64,000 bases of DNA from Brachionus plicatilis (GCA_010279815.1 QEOQ01000214.1:1019496-1083495); one strand, 5' to 3'. Shown: positions 1 through 11,560, numbered from the stretch's first letter. Numbers and translations are program-made. The notes: generated by a model not told the origin, from the letters alone.

Positions 1-579
1 CTTGGTGCCAATGCCGAATGAATAGACATCACCGGATTCTGTCAAAGCTAATAAATGCTCTTTGCCAGTGGTAAACTGAAGGCATTTTTCTGGTATTAAA
101 ATTTTGTTCAATTCAATGTTTGATAGTGAGTCTTCATTCAAAGTTACTTCCATTTCGGAGACTTTTTTTTCCAATTCTTGTTTAGTTCTAAGTTCGAACA
201 AACACTGGAGCCCGTCAGACTGGTTCTGGAATACATAGGTGTTTATGTCAGTTGATAAAATGACCAAGTTTTGGTCCTCTTTGAATTCTAGCGGAATTTC
301 TTCAACTAATGTGTCGTAAGAGAACTGCAAAATTTGAAGAGAACAATTTTTTTTAATTAGGCACCAAAAGTAGTTGGTATTTGAACAGGCGCTTAGAATT
401 TTATGCTCAGTTAATTTTTTGATTTTTTTTTCCGACCAGTCATAGAAAAATGCTTGGAACTCGGCTAGTAAGTAGATGCTTTCAATGGTTAGGAAAAAAA
501 AGTCCAAATCTGAGTCCGTATCGAGCTGAATCCGCTCAGTTTTCATTTCAAGTGTGTTCAACCCTTGGAATAATATCAT
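1..579 (-). CDS. RCC1-repeat protein (RCCD1-like), N-terminal 193 codons, runs off the window
   Basis: Reading the minus strand from the ATG at 579 gives 193 uninterrupted codons to the window edge. The first about 165 residues are a non-repeat region. The end (GKEHLLALTESGDVYSFG) is the start of an RCC1 repeat (G-x-x-H-x-L-A-L-T-x-x-G-x-V-Y-S-F-G). A long unique N-terminal region before the first blade is the layout of RCCD1, a small RCC1-like protein that in mammals partners the histone demethylase KDM8. The repeat is seen directly; the RCCD1 assignment is an inference from layout, and other RCC1-repeat proteins are possible. The gene lies downstream of MRD1 on the same strand, with 1.4 kb between them. 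Confidence 0.7.
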   Translation of the reverse strand, partial: MILFQGLNTLEMKTERIQLDTDSDLDFFFLTIESIYLLAEFQAFFYDWSEKKIKKLTEHKILSACSNTNYFWCLIKKNCSLQILQFSYDTLVEEIPLEFKEDQNLVILSTDINTYVFQNQSDGLQCLFELRTKQELEKKVSEMEVTLNEDSLSNIELNKILIPEKCLQFTTGKEHLLALTESGDVYSFGIGTK

Positions 580-2028
580 CTTCTAATTTAACATTAATTA
601 AAAATTTTAGATTTTAAAAAAGTTTATGAAATTTAAATGAAATTTAATTTAAAAAATTTAAAACTGTTTCAATAATTTTTAAACAAAAAGCATTATAAAT
701 AAAAAAATATTTTGGGATAAATTTTTTTTATAAGACCAAATAATAAATATCTTGATTAAAAGTCGATTGAAAAAATTTCAATTAAATGTTATATTATCAT
801 CTAAAAGTATTATTCTTCAATTAAAATATTGAATGACAATTATGAATATTAAATATAACTTAAAAGTATTAGTGGATATTTTTTTATCTAAATAGAACTG
901 ATAACTATTAATTGTCAATAAAAAACTAACTGGCATAGATTTTAATTAATTAAAAATTTAAATGACAAAAAAATTATTTTAATTAATGTCCTAGAATCAT
1001 TATAGGAATTTAAATATTAGAGAAGTAAGCTGACTAAAAAAGCAGTCAAAAAAATTAGTAAATTTAAAATAAATAAATTTTTTTTAACTTAAAAATTTTG
1101 TTTATTGATTAATGATATTTTTTTAAACTTTACTTTGTTCGATACATTAAATGGCATATAAATAAATTTTGTTTTTTTAATTGTTTAGAACTCTGAGATT
1201 ATCATAAATTGTACAAAATAAAATTTTAAAATGTCAATTTAATTACCGTAAACTCGTGACCATTACTCTTAGAACAATGTCAAAATTTGGGTTTATTCTA
1301 TACGGAACTAATACCATGGAAGTTTTGCGCTTACTCTTAGTTTAAAGTCAGACGTCAAGGTTTATTCTAAAAAAATATAAAAAAATTTTATAACATGGTT
1401 TCGATGGTATTAGTTCCGTATGGAATAAACCCAAATTTTGACATTGTTCCAAGAGTAATGGTCACGAGTTTACGGTATCTATTATTTATTTATGTCGCAG
1501 ATTGTCCTAATAATACAATTTCAAGTGAAATGTACTGTCAAACATAACTTTTTTTTTCAAATAATGATAATGTTAAGATATTTAAGTTAAAATAAAAATA
1601 ATAATTTACAATAAGATTTACCTGTTTCAAATTATTAAATAATTTTTTATGTTTGCCCTGAAAGTAATGTAAATTAATTATATAAAGCATATCATGTAGA
1701 ATCCAGCCACTTATGCTTCAAAATAATATATTTTTTGTATCAAAACTGAAAAAAAATAATAAAATACTCTTATACTATTAGAAAAGATAATTTTTGCATG
1801 GAATTTCACAATATCTTTAATCCTTAATTTTTTTTGTCCTCTAATTCATATATTCTTTTTTGCTAATTTTTTTATGTCTAAAAGTTTACGTAAAAAAGTT
1901 GTTTTGATAGAATCGGCTTAAATATACTCAAGGTATCTCATCTAATCACTTATAATTACAAGTTAAGACCAAGACAAGTCAAGTCTTTAGAGCAAAATAA
2001 AAACAAAAATTATTTTTTAACATTTTAT
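580..2028. other. Gene-free AT-rich spacer with one MITE
   Basis: No coding region was recognised between the MRD1 stop codon and the ATG of the RCC1-repeat gene. The stretch is mostly A/T homopolymers. The only clear structure is the 234-bp inverted-repeat element at 1244-1477. A short AAGTCAAGTC-type motif near 1970-1990 resembles the hAT MITE family found elsewhere in the window. Confidence 0.6.
1244..1477. mobile_element. MITE with about 75-bp terminal inverted repeats, TA-flanked, ends TACCGTAA
   Basis: The left arm (about 1244-1320) and right arm (about 1399-1477) are near-perfect reverse complements; the outermost bases read TACCGTAAACTCGTGACC on both sides. About 80 bp of AT-rich sequence lies between them and there is no ORF. 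The outer TA dinucleotides suggest TA target-site duplication, as in Tc1/mariner-type elements. The larger element at 22597-23854 starts with the same TACCGTAA, so the two may belong to one superfamily. Confidence 0.8.
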
Positions 2029-5000
2029 TTAGTTCTCGGTTCCAACATCCATTCTTAAATCGTCCTCTTCGCGTCCCAAATCGTCTAAAATCTTTGACTT
2101 TTTTAACCTTTTATTTTTTGAGCCTAAAATAGAAAAAAATATATTAAAAATTTAAGTGAAAAAACCTAAAAAAAATTTAAGTCTTACCTGATAATTGCTC
2201 TTCTTTTTGTCTCAAAATTTCAACATCTTGGGATTGTTCGGGTTCGGCCCATTCTAGTACCAGACGACGACCAAAAAAGTGAGTGCTGTGAGACAACGCA
2301 TCAAACGCTCTCTAAATCAAAAAATTTAGATAATTTTTTTGCTAATTTTGTCATTTTGGTTAATCAGAAAGAATTTTATAATATTTAAAAATAATTATCT
2401 TTTACTCAAAATCTAAAATTTGAAGGCAAAGAAAAATAATTTGTTAAAAAATTTTTGGGAGAAATTTTTCTTTATTTAAAAATAAATTTATATAATTAAA
2501 AAAAAAATCATAATAATCTTTTTCCTTACAATAAACTTGAATGATGACGATAGTGGCTAAACTTTAGAAAACATTTTTTATTTTATTAAATAGTCCAAAA
2601 AGTGGTCAACATATCTCTAAATTAAAGAAAAAATTTGACTTGTTTTTAAATAAAAATCTTTTAAAAAATTGATATTTTTATCAAGTTTTTAACTTTTAAA
2701 TCGGCTACACCTTCATGAAATTATTTCGTTAAAAATTTGAATTGATGAGAAAATATTTAAAAAAATTTTTAATAAAAAATTTTAACTAAAAAATATTTAA
2801 TTAAATTTATCTTTATATATGACTTAAAAAAAACCAAAATTCAAAATTCTGCGAAAAGGGCATTGCTAATTTTGGTACAAAATCAAAAACAAAATATTAA
2901 AAGTGCCACAGCTTAAGTTCTGAAGGAGCAAAACATGCTCTGTAAATTTTAGCAACTGATACATCCTTTGTACCATCAATATACTGATTCTGCAAAACTC
3001 TGCAATGAATATGCAAAACTCTTGATCACAAAATTCTATGACCACATGATCACAAAATTTACATAAATTTTTTAGCTTGTAAAAAATAAGACCCCGTGGT
3101 CACCAAATTTACTTTAAAAAAAAATTATGTAAATTACAAGAACACTTTTATTTTAAATTAAAAAAAAATTAGTAGTGTGCGTCAAATTGACAATTCAATA
3201 AAAATAAATATTTGAAAAATTAAATTATTTTCTTTTTCTTAAATTATATCAAAAATTAATCAGTAAGCCAAGCACCAACCCCAAAAAACGTTGTGAATAT
3301 AATTTAAGAAAAAGAAAATAATTTAATTTTTCAAATATTTATTTTTATTGAATTGTCAATTTGACGCACACTACTAATTTTTTTTAATTTAAAATAAAAG
3401 TGTTCTTGTAATTTACATATTTTTTTTTTAAAGTAAATTTGGTGACCACGGGGTCTTATTTTTTACAGGCTAAAAAATTTATGTAAATTTTGTGATCATG
3501 TGGTCATAGAATTTTGTGATCAAGAGTTTTGCATATTTATTGCAGAGTTTTGCAGAATCAGTATATTGATGGTACAAAGGATGTATCAGTAGCTACAATT
3601 TACAGAGCATGTTTTGGTCCTTCAGAACTTAGTCATTTATAATATTTTGTTTTTGTTTATTGTACCAAATTTCATAATGCCTTGATGATGATCATTCATA
3701 AACTTTAATTTTCCTTAAATGTTTTTGGAATCACAAAAAAATAACAAAAACAAAATTTCTACACATAAAAAATAACTTAATTTAACAAAAACTTTGAACA
3801 AAATCTATTTTAATAAAAATAATAAAATTTATTACCTCCGCATCGCTTTGTGTGACAAAATCAACAAAACCAAATCCACGATGAGCGCCGTCAATTTTTT
3901 TGGGCAACCTTACATACTTAAGCTCGCCAAACACTTTGAACAACTCCTCAATTTCTTTTGCCTTTGCCTCAAACGGTATGTTCCTTACCAAAATTTTGCT
4001 AGACTTTTGCTTTGTCGTTGTGCTAGTCTTGCGCTTGACCGAATCAATGGATCCGGTCCGGTTCGAAAATTTAATCTCCAAACAATGACCGTCCAATTCG
4101 CATCCCTGCAAAGACTTGATCGCCTCTTTGGCATCCGAACTCTTTTTAAACTTAACAAACCCGTAGCCCATTGACAAAGTTTCTCTATTTTGAGACAACT
4201 TTCTGGCAATAGTGGCCTTACATTTTCCTATTTTGGAAAATAATTTCCTCAAGCCATCCTCATCGGTGTCAAAATTGAGATTTTTGACAAACAATGTCGC
4301 ATTTTCCTCATACTCAGCATCCGATTCCTCTTCTTTTTCAATCTTTTCCTCTTTCTCTTTTTTCTCCTCTGGCTCATCTTGTTCCAGCTGATCGCCATCT
4401 CCTTCAAATGCGTCCACTGGCGCCCATTCCAAATACAACGGCACTGATTTAAATTTCCTATAAGCCAATTTCTTGAACGCATCCCTGGCCTCTTGACGCT
4501 CATTGAACTCGATGAGACACGCGATTCCATACTCTGGCATCACGAAGCGTTTCATTCCGCCATCAACTTTTTGCTTGGCTATGAACTCTTTCAGCTCGGT
4601 CTCACTGGTCTCATTTGGCAAATTTTTGATCAGTATTATTGTCTTGGATCTTTCACTATTGGAGCTAAACGCGTCCAATTTAACATGGTTTCTGAGCAAA
4701 AATTTTCTTATATCATTCACAATTTGGGTCTCTCCGACAGCTATTTTTACCGCGGCACTACCACTCTTTTTGCCACTGCTGTGCACATCATAAATGTCAC
4801 TTTTGTCCACTTGGTACCTACTGGCCATCAGATTGGCAACCGAATTTTGATTTATAAACAAAGAGTTCCAATTGTGGCTGTTGTGGGCTTTTTTTTTCAG
4901 CTCGGTCTTTTTTTTCTGCTTGAAATTTTTCTCATCGATTTCCTCGGCCTCTGTTTTGCTCTTGGCCGCAATGATGTGCAGCATACGGCCCTGATAAACC

Positions 5001-5764
5001 GTTCCGTCCAGTTCATTGAACGCTTGCAGAGCTTTTTCGGGAAACATGCACGTGATATAGGCAAATCCCTTGGGTTTTTTGCTAAAGCTGTCTATGGGCA
5101 TGTTGACTTCGACCAGAGGTCCATAGGCACAGAACAGCTTTTCCAAGTCCTCTTCTTTGCAGTCATAGCACAGATTTCGCACAAATAGACGTCCATTCTC
5201 AAAATCAGGCTCCTGGTCTGCATCAGCTTCTTTTTTCGGCTCAGCTGGGGCCCGATTAGGACTCTGGGTTGGTTCTGGCGGGACTTGTTGCCTTTCTTTT
5301 GAATCTAGATTGATGTCATTTTTCCATATGCTTTCTTTGGACTTGATGGCTTTGTTGGCTTCGAGGAACTCGATGAATTCCTCGTCTTTGCCCAGAGGAC
5401 CGAGCAATTTTTCCATCTTGTCCTCCTTTTTGGGTTTTTTTTTTGTAGCTTCTTTTTTGAGCTCAGGCTTTTTGTTGTCTTTGGAGTATTTGCTCCATGG
5501 TCGAGACTTGCTCGCCTCGTTCAACGGCTGGCAAAGCTCGACCACTAGTTTAGACGCGTCTATGTATGTGTTGTTGAAGTAGTCGATGGCCTGTTTGGCT
5601 TGGTCGTCGCTCTTAAAGCCGACGAAGCCGAACTGACGAAATTTGCCGTCTTTGGTAAACTTGAGCTTGGCATCGGTTATTTCTCCCACTTTGGAAAAAT
5701 GTGTTCGGAACTTTTCGTCTGAGATTTTTTTAGGCAAATTTTTTACAATTATTCGTGATCCCAT
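2029..5764 (-). CDS. RBM19: MRD1/RBM19 multiple-RRM ribosome-biogenesis protein, 3 coding exons, 715 aa
   Basis: Exons are 3836-5764, 2188-2311 and 2029-2123; joints are GAG|GTAATA to TTTAG|AGA (phase 0) and CAG|GTAAG to TTTTAG|GC (phase 1), and the frame closes on TAA at 2029. Five RRM domains are visible, at about 4-81, 190-268, 373-447, 487-568 and 590-668, each with RNP2/RNP1-type motifs (RLFVRNLCYD, GFAYI; ATLFVKNLNFD, GYGFVKF; KILVRNIPF, GFGFVDF). A Lys-rich linker lies between RRM1 and RRM2 and an acidic KEKEE stretch before RRM4. The end of RRM5, HSTHFFGRRLVLEWAEPE, is strongly family-like. MRD1/RBM19 binds pre-rRNA and U3 snoRNA in the nucleolus and is needed for 18S rRNA processing. 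Five RRMs is the yeast Mrd1 number; vertebrate RBM19 has six. Intron 1 is 1524 bp and holds a large hairpin repeat; intron 2 is 64 bp. Confidence 0.95.
2859..3682. repeat. Foldback element: about 390-bp inverted arms, 47-bp loop, inside MRD1 intron 1
   Basis: The left arm (about 2859-3249) and right arm (about 3297-3682) are reverse complements with only scattered mismatches. Shared landmarks are TTGACGCACACTACTAATTT, the block ending GGTCTTATTTTTTAC, and GAACTTA near the outer ends. The loop contains the only GC-richer bases. There is no ORF. A shorter, decayed relative lies at 18116-18402, and 33920-34150 has the same construction and a similar TCTGTAAAT motif. Transcribed within the MRD1 pre-mRNA, it would fold into a very long hairpin. 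Confidence 0.85.
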
Positions 5765-7040
5765 GTTTTATTTGAATAAAATGTGTTTTTAAAATTTTCA
5801 TTAAAAAAATAATTTTTTGTTCATTTAAAAGTATTTTTTTAGTTTTACAGTCTAAATTAATTTAACTAATGGACAGTATGATGGAAAATTTTTTCAGCAC
5901 TGTTTAGAGTGCTAACAAAAATTCATTTAAAAATTCTGATTGAATTTTTAACCAGGAATTAAACAAGAATGTCAAAATCTCTATTCGAATCAATAAAGAT
6001 AAAGATGATTGTTATTTATTAGTTTTTCTTATTTTAATTTAAAAAAAAAATTTGGATTAAAAATTTAGGACATAGATAATGGAAAAAAGGAAAAGAAAAC
6101 TTCTGTTTTTAAAGGTATTTTTTATATAGGTAATTTGTAAAATAAAGTTAAAATATTATCAAGAATCCTAATATTCCTTGAAATAATACAATCTCTGTAC
6201 AAGAAAGATTCTTAGGAATTAAAAAAAATTTATTTATTTATTTATTTATCTAAGTAAAAATTTTGAAAAATTTTTTTTATGAAAAATTATAAGAAAAAAT
6301 TTCTAACACATTTTTTTATAAAATCTAAATAGCTTTGTTAAATCCTCAGAAACCAATTTTCGCTTATTCGGGTTAAAAATATAAAATATTTAAAAAATTG
6401 AATTCTTTTATAAACTTTATTGTTCTTTTGATTAAAATTGTGAAGAATTATATAAATAATTTACTTTTTATACTTTTGATGGTTGTTTTCTCTCTTTTTA
6501 TATTTGATAGCCATTTTAGTTTTGATAAATTCGCGGCATTTTCACAAAACTGCTGTGATTTTCAACCTATTCCTTTTTATGAAATTCTTTAATTTTTAGA
6601 AAAATTTCTAGTTGAAGATGGGAATTTATTCAAGGTACAAAGGTAGAATAAACAAAATATATTCAATAAATCAAAGAGAAATAAATTTTTTAAGTGTAAA
6701 GTCTAAATTGTGGTTTAATATAATAAAAGTATTCTTTAAAAATATATTTTTAATTTATTTGTATATCAATAAGGAGCATTGGCCCCTAAAGATTAACTTG
6801 AAAAAATTAGATAAAAAGAACAATTTGCTTTTTTAACTGTTGTTGTTATCAAATATTTCCAGAAAAATAACATTATTAAAATTAATTTAGATAAATGAAA
6901 TTTTAATCTGTCTACTTAGCAGAAGCACTTTATTGATTTTTCGTCTAAAAATATTATTTGATTTTTTAAATCAGCAAATTTTGACAAAAAGAGAAGATAA
7001 TAAACACTTCCATTTAAAAGACGACTGCGTTCATTATTTG
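5765..7040. other. Gene-free AT-rich spacer upstream of MRD1
   Basis: No supportable gene. Two short plus-strand frames (6398-6592, 6612-6836) have Ile/Lys/Asn/Phe-dominated translations as expected from AT-rich noncoding DNA. From about 6770 onward the sequence resembles 15140 onward, so it is the 3' flank included in the GPCR duplication. Confidence 0.5.
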
Positions 7041-9350
7041 TTAAAAATTTTGATTTTTAATTAAAAATTTTTTTTTAATATTTTGAAGAAACAGAATTAA
7101 TCTATTGCGAAAACTTTCATTCAAAAAACAGTAAACTATTGTATTGTGTGAGCATGATAGCAAATAAAACAATTTGCTCAAGTCCAGAAAATTGGTGCAA
7201 ACTTGTGGCAATTGTCTGCAAGTTGAATTTATCAAAATTCCCAAAAACACATAAAGCGAAATGCCAAACTCAAGCATTCGTAGAATAAGCAAGACAAAAA
7301 GGTTTAAAAATAGCCCAATTCTGATATTTAGCTCATTTTTTTCTATTTTCTTTATTTTTTTCTCATCAAACAATTTGAACAAATTTATTTTTCTATTAAA
7401 TATTGATTTCAATTTAAAAATTAATAGCAAATCTATTGTGACTATTAAAATGTACAAAATTAAATCATTGAGCACAAAATCGACTAAAAAAATAATATAT
7501 AAATAGATAAAATGCTTTTCTATTTCATTTGAAAATATTCTTCCGTGATGAGAAATGGGTCTGAAAAAATACTTGATCGGAAATTCACTATAATATAAAT
7601 AATCATTGACAAAATTATTAAAATTGTTTATTTTAGATGTCAAAATTCTGACTGAATGAAGATAAACCATTGCCAAAAAGATTAACAAAATCAATGGCAT
7701 TTTGTATATAAATCTTACTTTTTTCCATTTAAAATATAATTTTTCAAGCTGTTTATTATCTTGGAGTAAAAGATAGCGATCTAATGATATCATAGCCATC
7801 AGAAAATTTGATAGTGTTTTCAAAATGTTGCCCAAAAATTCCACAAAATAAATGTCATAAATTTGAGCCAGAACACTTCGATTAAATTGTGAGCAAAAAA
7901 AGCCGGTAAAAAAAATACAAACATTTATTAAATGGAATAAATAGATAAGACAATAGATAAAGTTTAAAATTGAGTTTAAAATCATTTGTTTAAAAATTGG
8001 ATTTTTGATATCGTTTTCTTTTTTATTTACGCTTAATATCCACACATTTATTGTGTTCATAAACATACCGAGCACACTAAATAATGGAAAAAGAAAAAAA
8101 TTTACAAAAGCTATTTTTGAAGTCTCATATAGAAGATCAATTTTGTTAGGAACAAATTTTTTCCACTTTGGTTTGACACATTTTGAAATAATTTGATCAA
8201 AATCGCAGGTTTTATTTGAACATAAAAATTTATTTAATTCATTTATCCTATTTTTTATTGATGGATCATCATTTTGAAAAATCCTAATAATTGTGCATGA
8301 ACATGACTTTGCTGAAATAATTGGAAAAATTGGTCTATTTTTTGGAAATTTTCGGAAAAGACAAATATCTTCATCTGGAAATTGATACAAATCAGGAGAA
8401 AAAAATTGTACAAATAGATCATTTTCAATCTGGTTCAAGTAATTAAAGAGCCATTCAGAATTTCTGGATAAAAGGGCGTCTAAATTGAAGAAATCTATTT
8501 TGAGCCAAGATAATTTCCTAAAAGCAAACAGACAATCACTTTCAGCCTCTTCGATATTACCTTCTAAATACAATTGATTAATTTTTTGAAATATATTCAC
8601 TGAAAACAATCTTTTATTTAATTTGAATTTATAAAATTTAAATAGTAAAAAATTCACTTTTAAATCGATTGTTTCATTTACTTCTGTGAAAGTGAGATAA
8701 TTTTTTTTCAAAAAAATATCAGAAATTCCATGAAATTCCAATTGAGTTAAGTTAGATAAATTGGAAAAAATATAAGGACACGTCTCATGATAGTATTTGA
8801 CATATGAGGAAAATTTAATCGAATTAATATTTTTAAATGCGTTAAAATTGTCTCTTGAGCATTCACGTATTTCTGATCCATTTAAAAATAATTGGAAATT
8901 GGAAAAAAAAAAATCAACTGATATTTCTGTTTTTGTAGATATGGAATATAATGGGCTAGATAAAATATCAATTCCTTTAATGTTAGCAATTGTAAAGTAT
9001 GTATTTTTTGATAAATATTTTTGATCAAAATCAATGCTTAGATTGTTGTCCAGTATCAACATATATTTGGATACTATTTTAAATTCTCTAAAATAAATCC
9101 TATCACTTAAAAGACAGCTTATATTTAATTGATTGAAAGATTGAAAATTTGAAAATTCGAACCCAACAAACATCCTACCATTGCTTACATGTAAAGAAAG
9201 CACTCCAAAATTACTTTCTTTTATAAATGCTGAGCATTTGTTGATGTCAATTGAATGATCAATATTCTCTCGGATACTTGAAATTTTTTCGCATATAACA
9301 ATTTGAAATAATAAAATTATCAGACTCGTTAATTTTTTTTGTAAATTCAT
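7041..9350 (-). CDS. Rhodopsin-like GPCR with large secreted-type ectodomain, copy 1 (apparently intact), 769 aa
   Basis: The ATG at 9350 is chosen because a signal peptide follows at once (MNLQKKLTSLIILLFQIVIC). Residues about 20-410 form an extracellular domain with scattered Cys, N-glycosylation sequons and weak Leu-rich periodicity (LTQLEFHGI, LSWLKIDFF). Seven hydrophobic segments follow: TM1 at about 413-440 (FFLFPLFSVLGMFMNTINVW), TM3 ending in ISLDRYLLL (the DRY-box position, about 520-530), and TM7 with CSHNTIVYCFLNESFR, replacing NPxxY...F. The C-terminal tail is short and basic. Class A is the best fit from the SLDRY and NTIVY landmarks; the ligand is unknown and I do not recognise an orthologue. 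It is a single exon. Two damaged paralogues lie at 15426-17752 and 42560-44556. A leucine-rich-repeat-like ectodomain (relaxin/LGR style) is a possible but unproven reading. Confidence 0.8.
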   Translation of the reverse strand: MNLQKKLTSLIILLFQIVICEKISSIRENIDHSIDINKCSAFIKESNFGVLSLHVSNGRMFVGFEFSNFQSFNQLNISCLLSDRIYFREFKIVSKYMLILDNNLSIDFDQKYLSKNTYFTIANIKGIDILSSPLYSISTKTEISVDFFFSNFQLFLNGSEIRECSRDNFNAFKNINSIKFSSYVKYYHETCPYIFSNLSNLTQLEFHGISDIFLKKNYLTFTEVNETIDLKVNFLLFKFYKFKLNKRLFSVNIFQKINQLYLEGNIEEAESDCLFAFRKLSWLKIDFFNLDALLSRNSEWLFNYLNQIENDLFVQFFSPDLYQFPDEDICLFRKFPKNRPIFPIISAKSCSCTIIRIFQNDDPSIKNRINELNKFLCSNKTCDFDQIISKCVKPKWKKFVPNKIDLLYETSKIAFVNFFLFPLFSVLGMFMNTINVWILSVNKKENDIKNPIFKQMILNSILNFIYCLIYLFHLINVCIFFTGFFCSQFNRSVLAQIYDIYFVEFLGNILKTLSNFLMAMISLDRYLLLQDNKQLEKLYFKWKKVRFIYKMPLILLIFLAMVYLHSVRILTSKINNFNNFVNDYLYYSEFPIKYFFRPISHHGRIFSNEIEKHFIYLYIIFLVDFVLNDLILYILIVTIDLLLIFKLKSIFNRKINLFKLFDEKKIKKIEKNELNIRIGLFLNLFVLLILRMLEFGISLYVFLGILINSTCRQLPQVCTNFLDLSKLFYLLSCSHNTIVYCFLNESFRNRLILFLQNIKKKFLIKNQNF

Positions 9351-9517
9351 TCTTCTAAAAAAAAAACTTATTTTCAATTTCTTTATTTTTTTTGAATATT
9401 ATTAAATTTAAATTATAAATAATAAAATTATCAGACTCGTAAATTTTCTTCTTAAATTCATTCTTCTAAAAAATATCTATTTTTAATCTCTTTATTTTGG
9501 AGTATTTTTAAATTGAA
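9308..9517. repeat. About 100-bp tandem duplication covering the GPCR start codon and signal-peptide codons
   Basis: The block 9308-9415 (ATAATAAAATTATCAGACTC onward, including the CAT start at 9348) is repeated at 9419-9517 with a few differences. The second copy also contains AATTCATTCTTCTAAAA, equivalent to the start region. Copy 1 of the GPCR therefore has a duplicated 5' end, one unit in use and one in the upstream leader. GPCR copy 2 lacks this duplication. Confidence 0.7.
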
Positions 9518-10889
9518 AAAAATGCTTTTAAAAATTTCCCAAAAGATTTAAATCAATCAATTTTAATTGATTTTATTTAAGAAACAAATTTTTTGAAATA
9601 AAATTCAATGGATGTTACTCATCACCAAAAAATGATACACAAAATGATAAATGTAAAGAAAAAATCGCTAATATGCTGGATATTTTGAAATCGTACTGAA
9701 TAATTTGTTTAAAGATAATGAAAAAATTTTCAGAATTAACGAAAAAATGCAAAAAAACCAATTAGGTCCGAAAAGTATTGTTTAAGAAAATAACTTATGA
9801 CAATTTACGTAAGCTTACATTTTCTTACAAAAATGTTTAAAAATGTAATGTAACGTAAGATAAGTAAAATTAATATTCGAGCTTCTTATAGAAGAAGTTG
9901 TTTTGAAAATTTTTGTATCGTTTTGTTACTCAAAAATATGCAGTTATTAAAATGTCATAAAATTTTTTTAAACCCTGTTGATTAAAATGATTCACATTTA
10001 TCCATTTTCATAAAACTCATAGAAATGGCCTTACAAACACATGAATTTAAGTATTCTAGAAGAAGCTTATTTATTCAAACCACAATTTATAGATGAAGCG
10101 TTTAGATTCTTGTAAAAAAATATAAACTTAATTGATTAACAAATTAAATCAATTTTCATATGAATTTTAGTCAATTCTTATTCAATTGTTCTTTAAATAT
10201 TTTTTATTTGCTATTAAAATGCTTTAAATGCTTTTAATATGCAAAAATTAAGAAATTGATTATTTTATTTATCTCAAATTGCTTTATTTTTCATCAAAAT
10301 TGAATTTGACGAAAAATTGAGTCTAGAAAAAAATTAAAGGAACCAATTTGTAGAGTTTTTTTTCTGAAATTTGATTTATGTAATATTAAATTTTGATAAG
10401 ACGTAAATATCAAAATAAACTGCTCGATTAGTAAATAATTATCAAATTTTACTAAGTAAGTTTTGATATTTACATATTCATCCGTAAAAATCAAAAAACA
10501 ACCTACTTGCTATAGTTTAAAACTAAATTGACTTTTCAGTAAATTTTGATTTGATTTTAGAAATATTTTTAAATAAAAATTATGCAAAAAAAAATTAGTC
10601 GAAAAAATTTTTAACTGAATTGGTCTAAAATTAAAAATTTTATTTTGATATTGGTTTTATCGATGGTAACTGACATCGATAGTCAAGTCATCAATCCAGA
10701 TATAATCTAATTTGCTGAATAATCGACGTTGATTTTAAATTCAGTCTAAATGAACTTGCATGTCAAGTTGGCGTATATTCGGACTTACTTTCCCGTAACA
10801 CTTTTGATTTAGTTTAAAATTGTCAAGTTGAATTAAAAGCGTTAGACAAGTGGTCAATGAAATGTCAATTGGTGATGGTCAAGGAATGG

Positions 10890-11560
10890 TAAGATGAAAT
10901 AGTTATTGATTTGTTGCTAAATTCTTCTTTTTTAATGACACTAATTTCAAGCTCTCTAAATAAGCTAAATGTAAGTTTATAGCTTAAGAGCCTTTTTACA
11001 GAAGCCAATTTTCCTTTCAGAAGTTTATTTTCAATCTTTTCTAGTCCAAGGGCGAGTAGCAGGTTTGTTGTTCTTGATGGTTTTTTTAAGTTAATCTTTA
11101 TTTTTTATCATCGTAGCCTCTGTCGTTTGAATTCTCTTTAGCTGTTCTCTGCTTAAAACATAATTTTCTAGTCCATAGGTTAGTGTCGGTCTTATAAAAA
11201 CTTTATAGAGGTGTTTTTTTTTCATTCTAATTTCTAGGAAATTATTGTCGATTTGTAATTTAGGGTAAAGAATGATTTGAATGTTGTTTTTATTCTTAAT
11301 TCTAATTGATCCTTGTTATTTTTATATCTGATCAGTATTACTCCAAGATATCTAAGTTTGTCCAAATATTTTATCTCTTGATTATACATTCGTGGTTTGG
11401 CTTCTGTTCCTTTCAATTTTTCACCAAAAACAACGTGATTTCTGATAGTATTGTCTTAAACATCTCCAAATTTGTGGGTGAACTTTGTCTTGTAGCTTTC
11501 TAAATAAAATGTCTCTATTAATTTTATCAAAGGCTTTGCTTGCACCAATGACATGAAATG
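10890..11560 (-). mobile_element. Degenerate non-LTR retrotransposon (LINE) reverse-transcriptase fragment
   Basis: On the minus strand, frame-shifted pieces read in the right order for the C-terminal half of a LINE reverse transcriptase: ASKAFDKINRDILFRKLQDK (about 11540-11475), then YLDKLRYLGVILI (about 11380-11340), then HLYKVFIRPTLTYGLENYVL (about 11215-11155), then a tail with LLLALGLEKIENKLL (about 11070-11020). AFDKxNRD and LYKVFIRPTLTYG are characteristic of such elements. The YxDD catalytic segment is missing, apparently deleted between the first two pieces, and several frameshifts and stops are present. This is a dead relic. Confidence 0.8.

Noticed and set aside
4493..5188. 231-codon plus-strand frame
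   Set aside because: Antisense to MRD1 RRM2-RRM3 coding sequence; its composition is the mirror of a well-supported exon with splice sites.
6398..6836. Two short plus-strand frames, one with a hydrophobic start resembling a signal peptide
   Set aside because: Composition (Ile, Lys, Asn, Phe) is that of AT-rich noncoding DNA; no conservation in the duplicated 3' flank at 15140.
7261..7506. 81-codon plus-strand frame repeated identically at 15655-15900
   Set aside because: Its conservation comes from the duplicated antisense GPCR exon and the gene-conversion block, not from selection on this frame.
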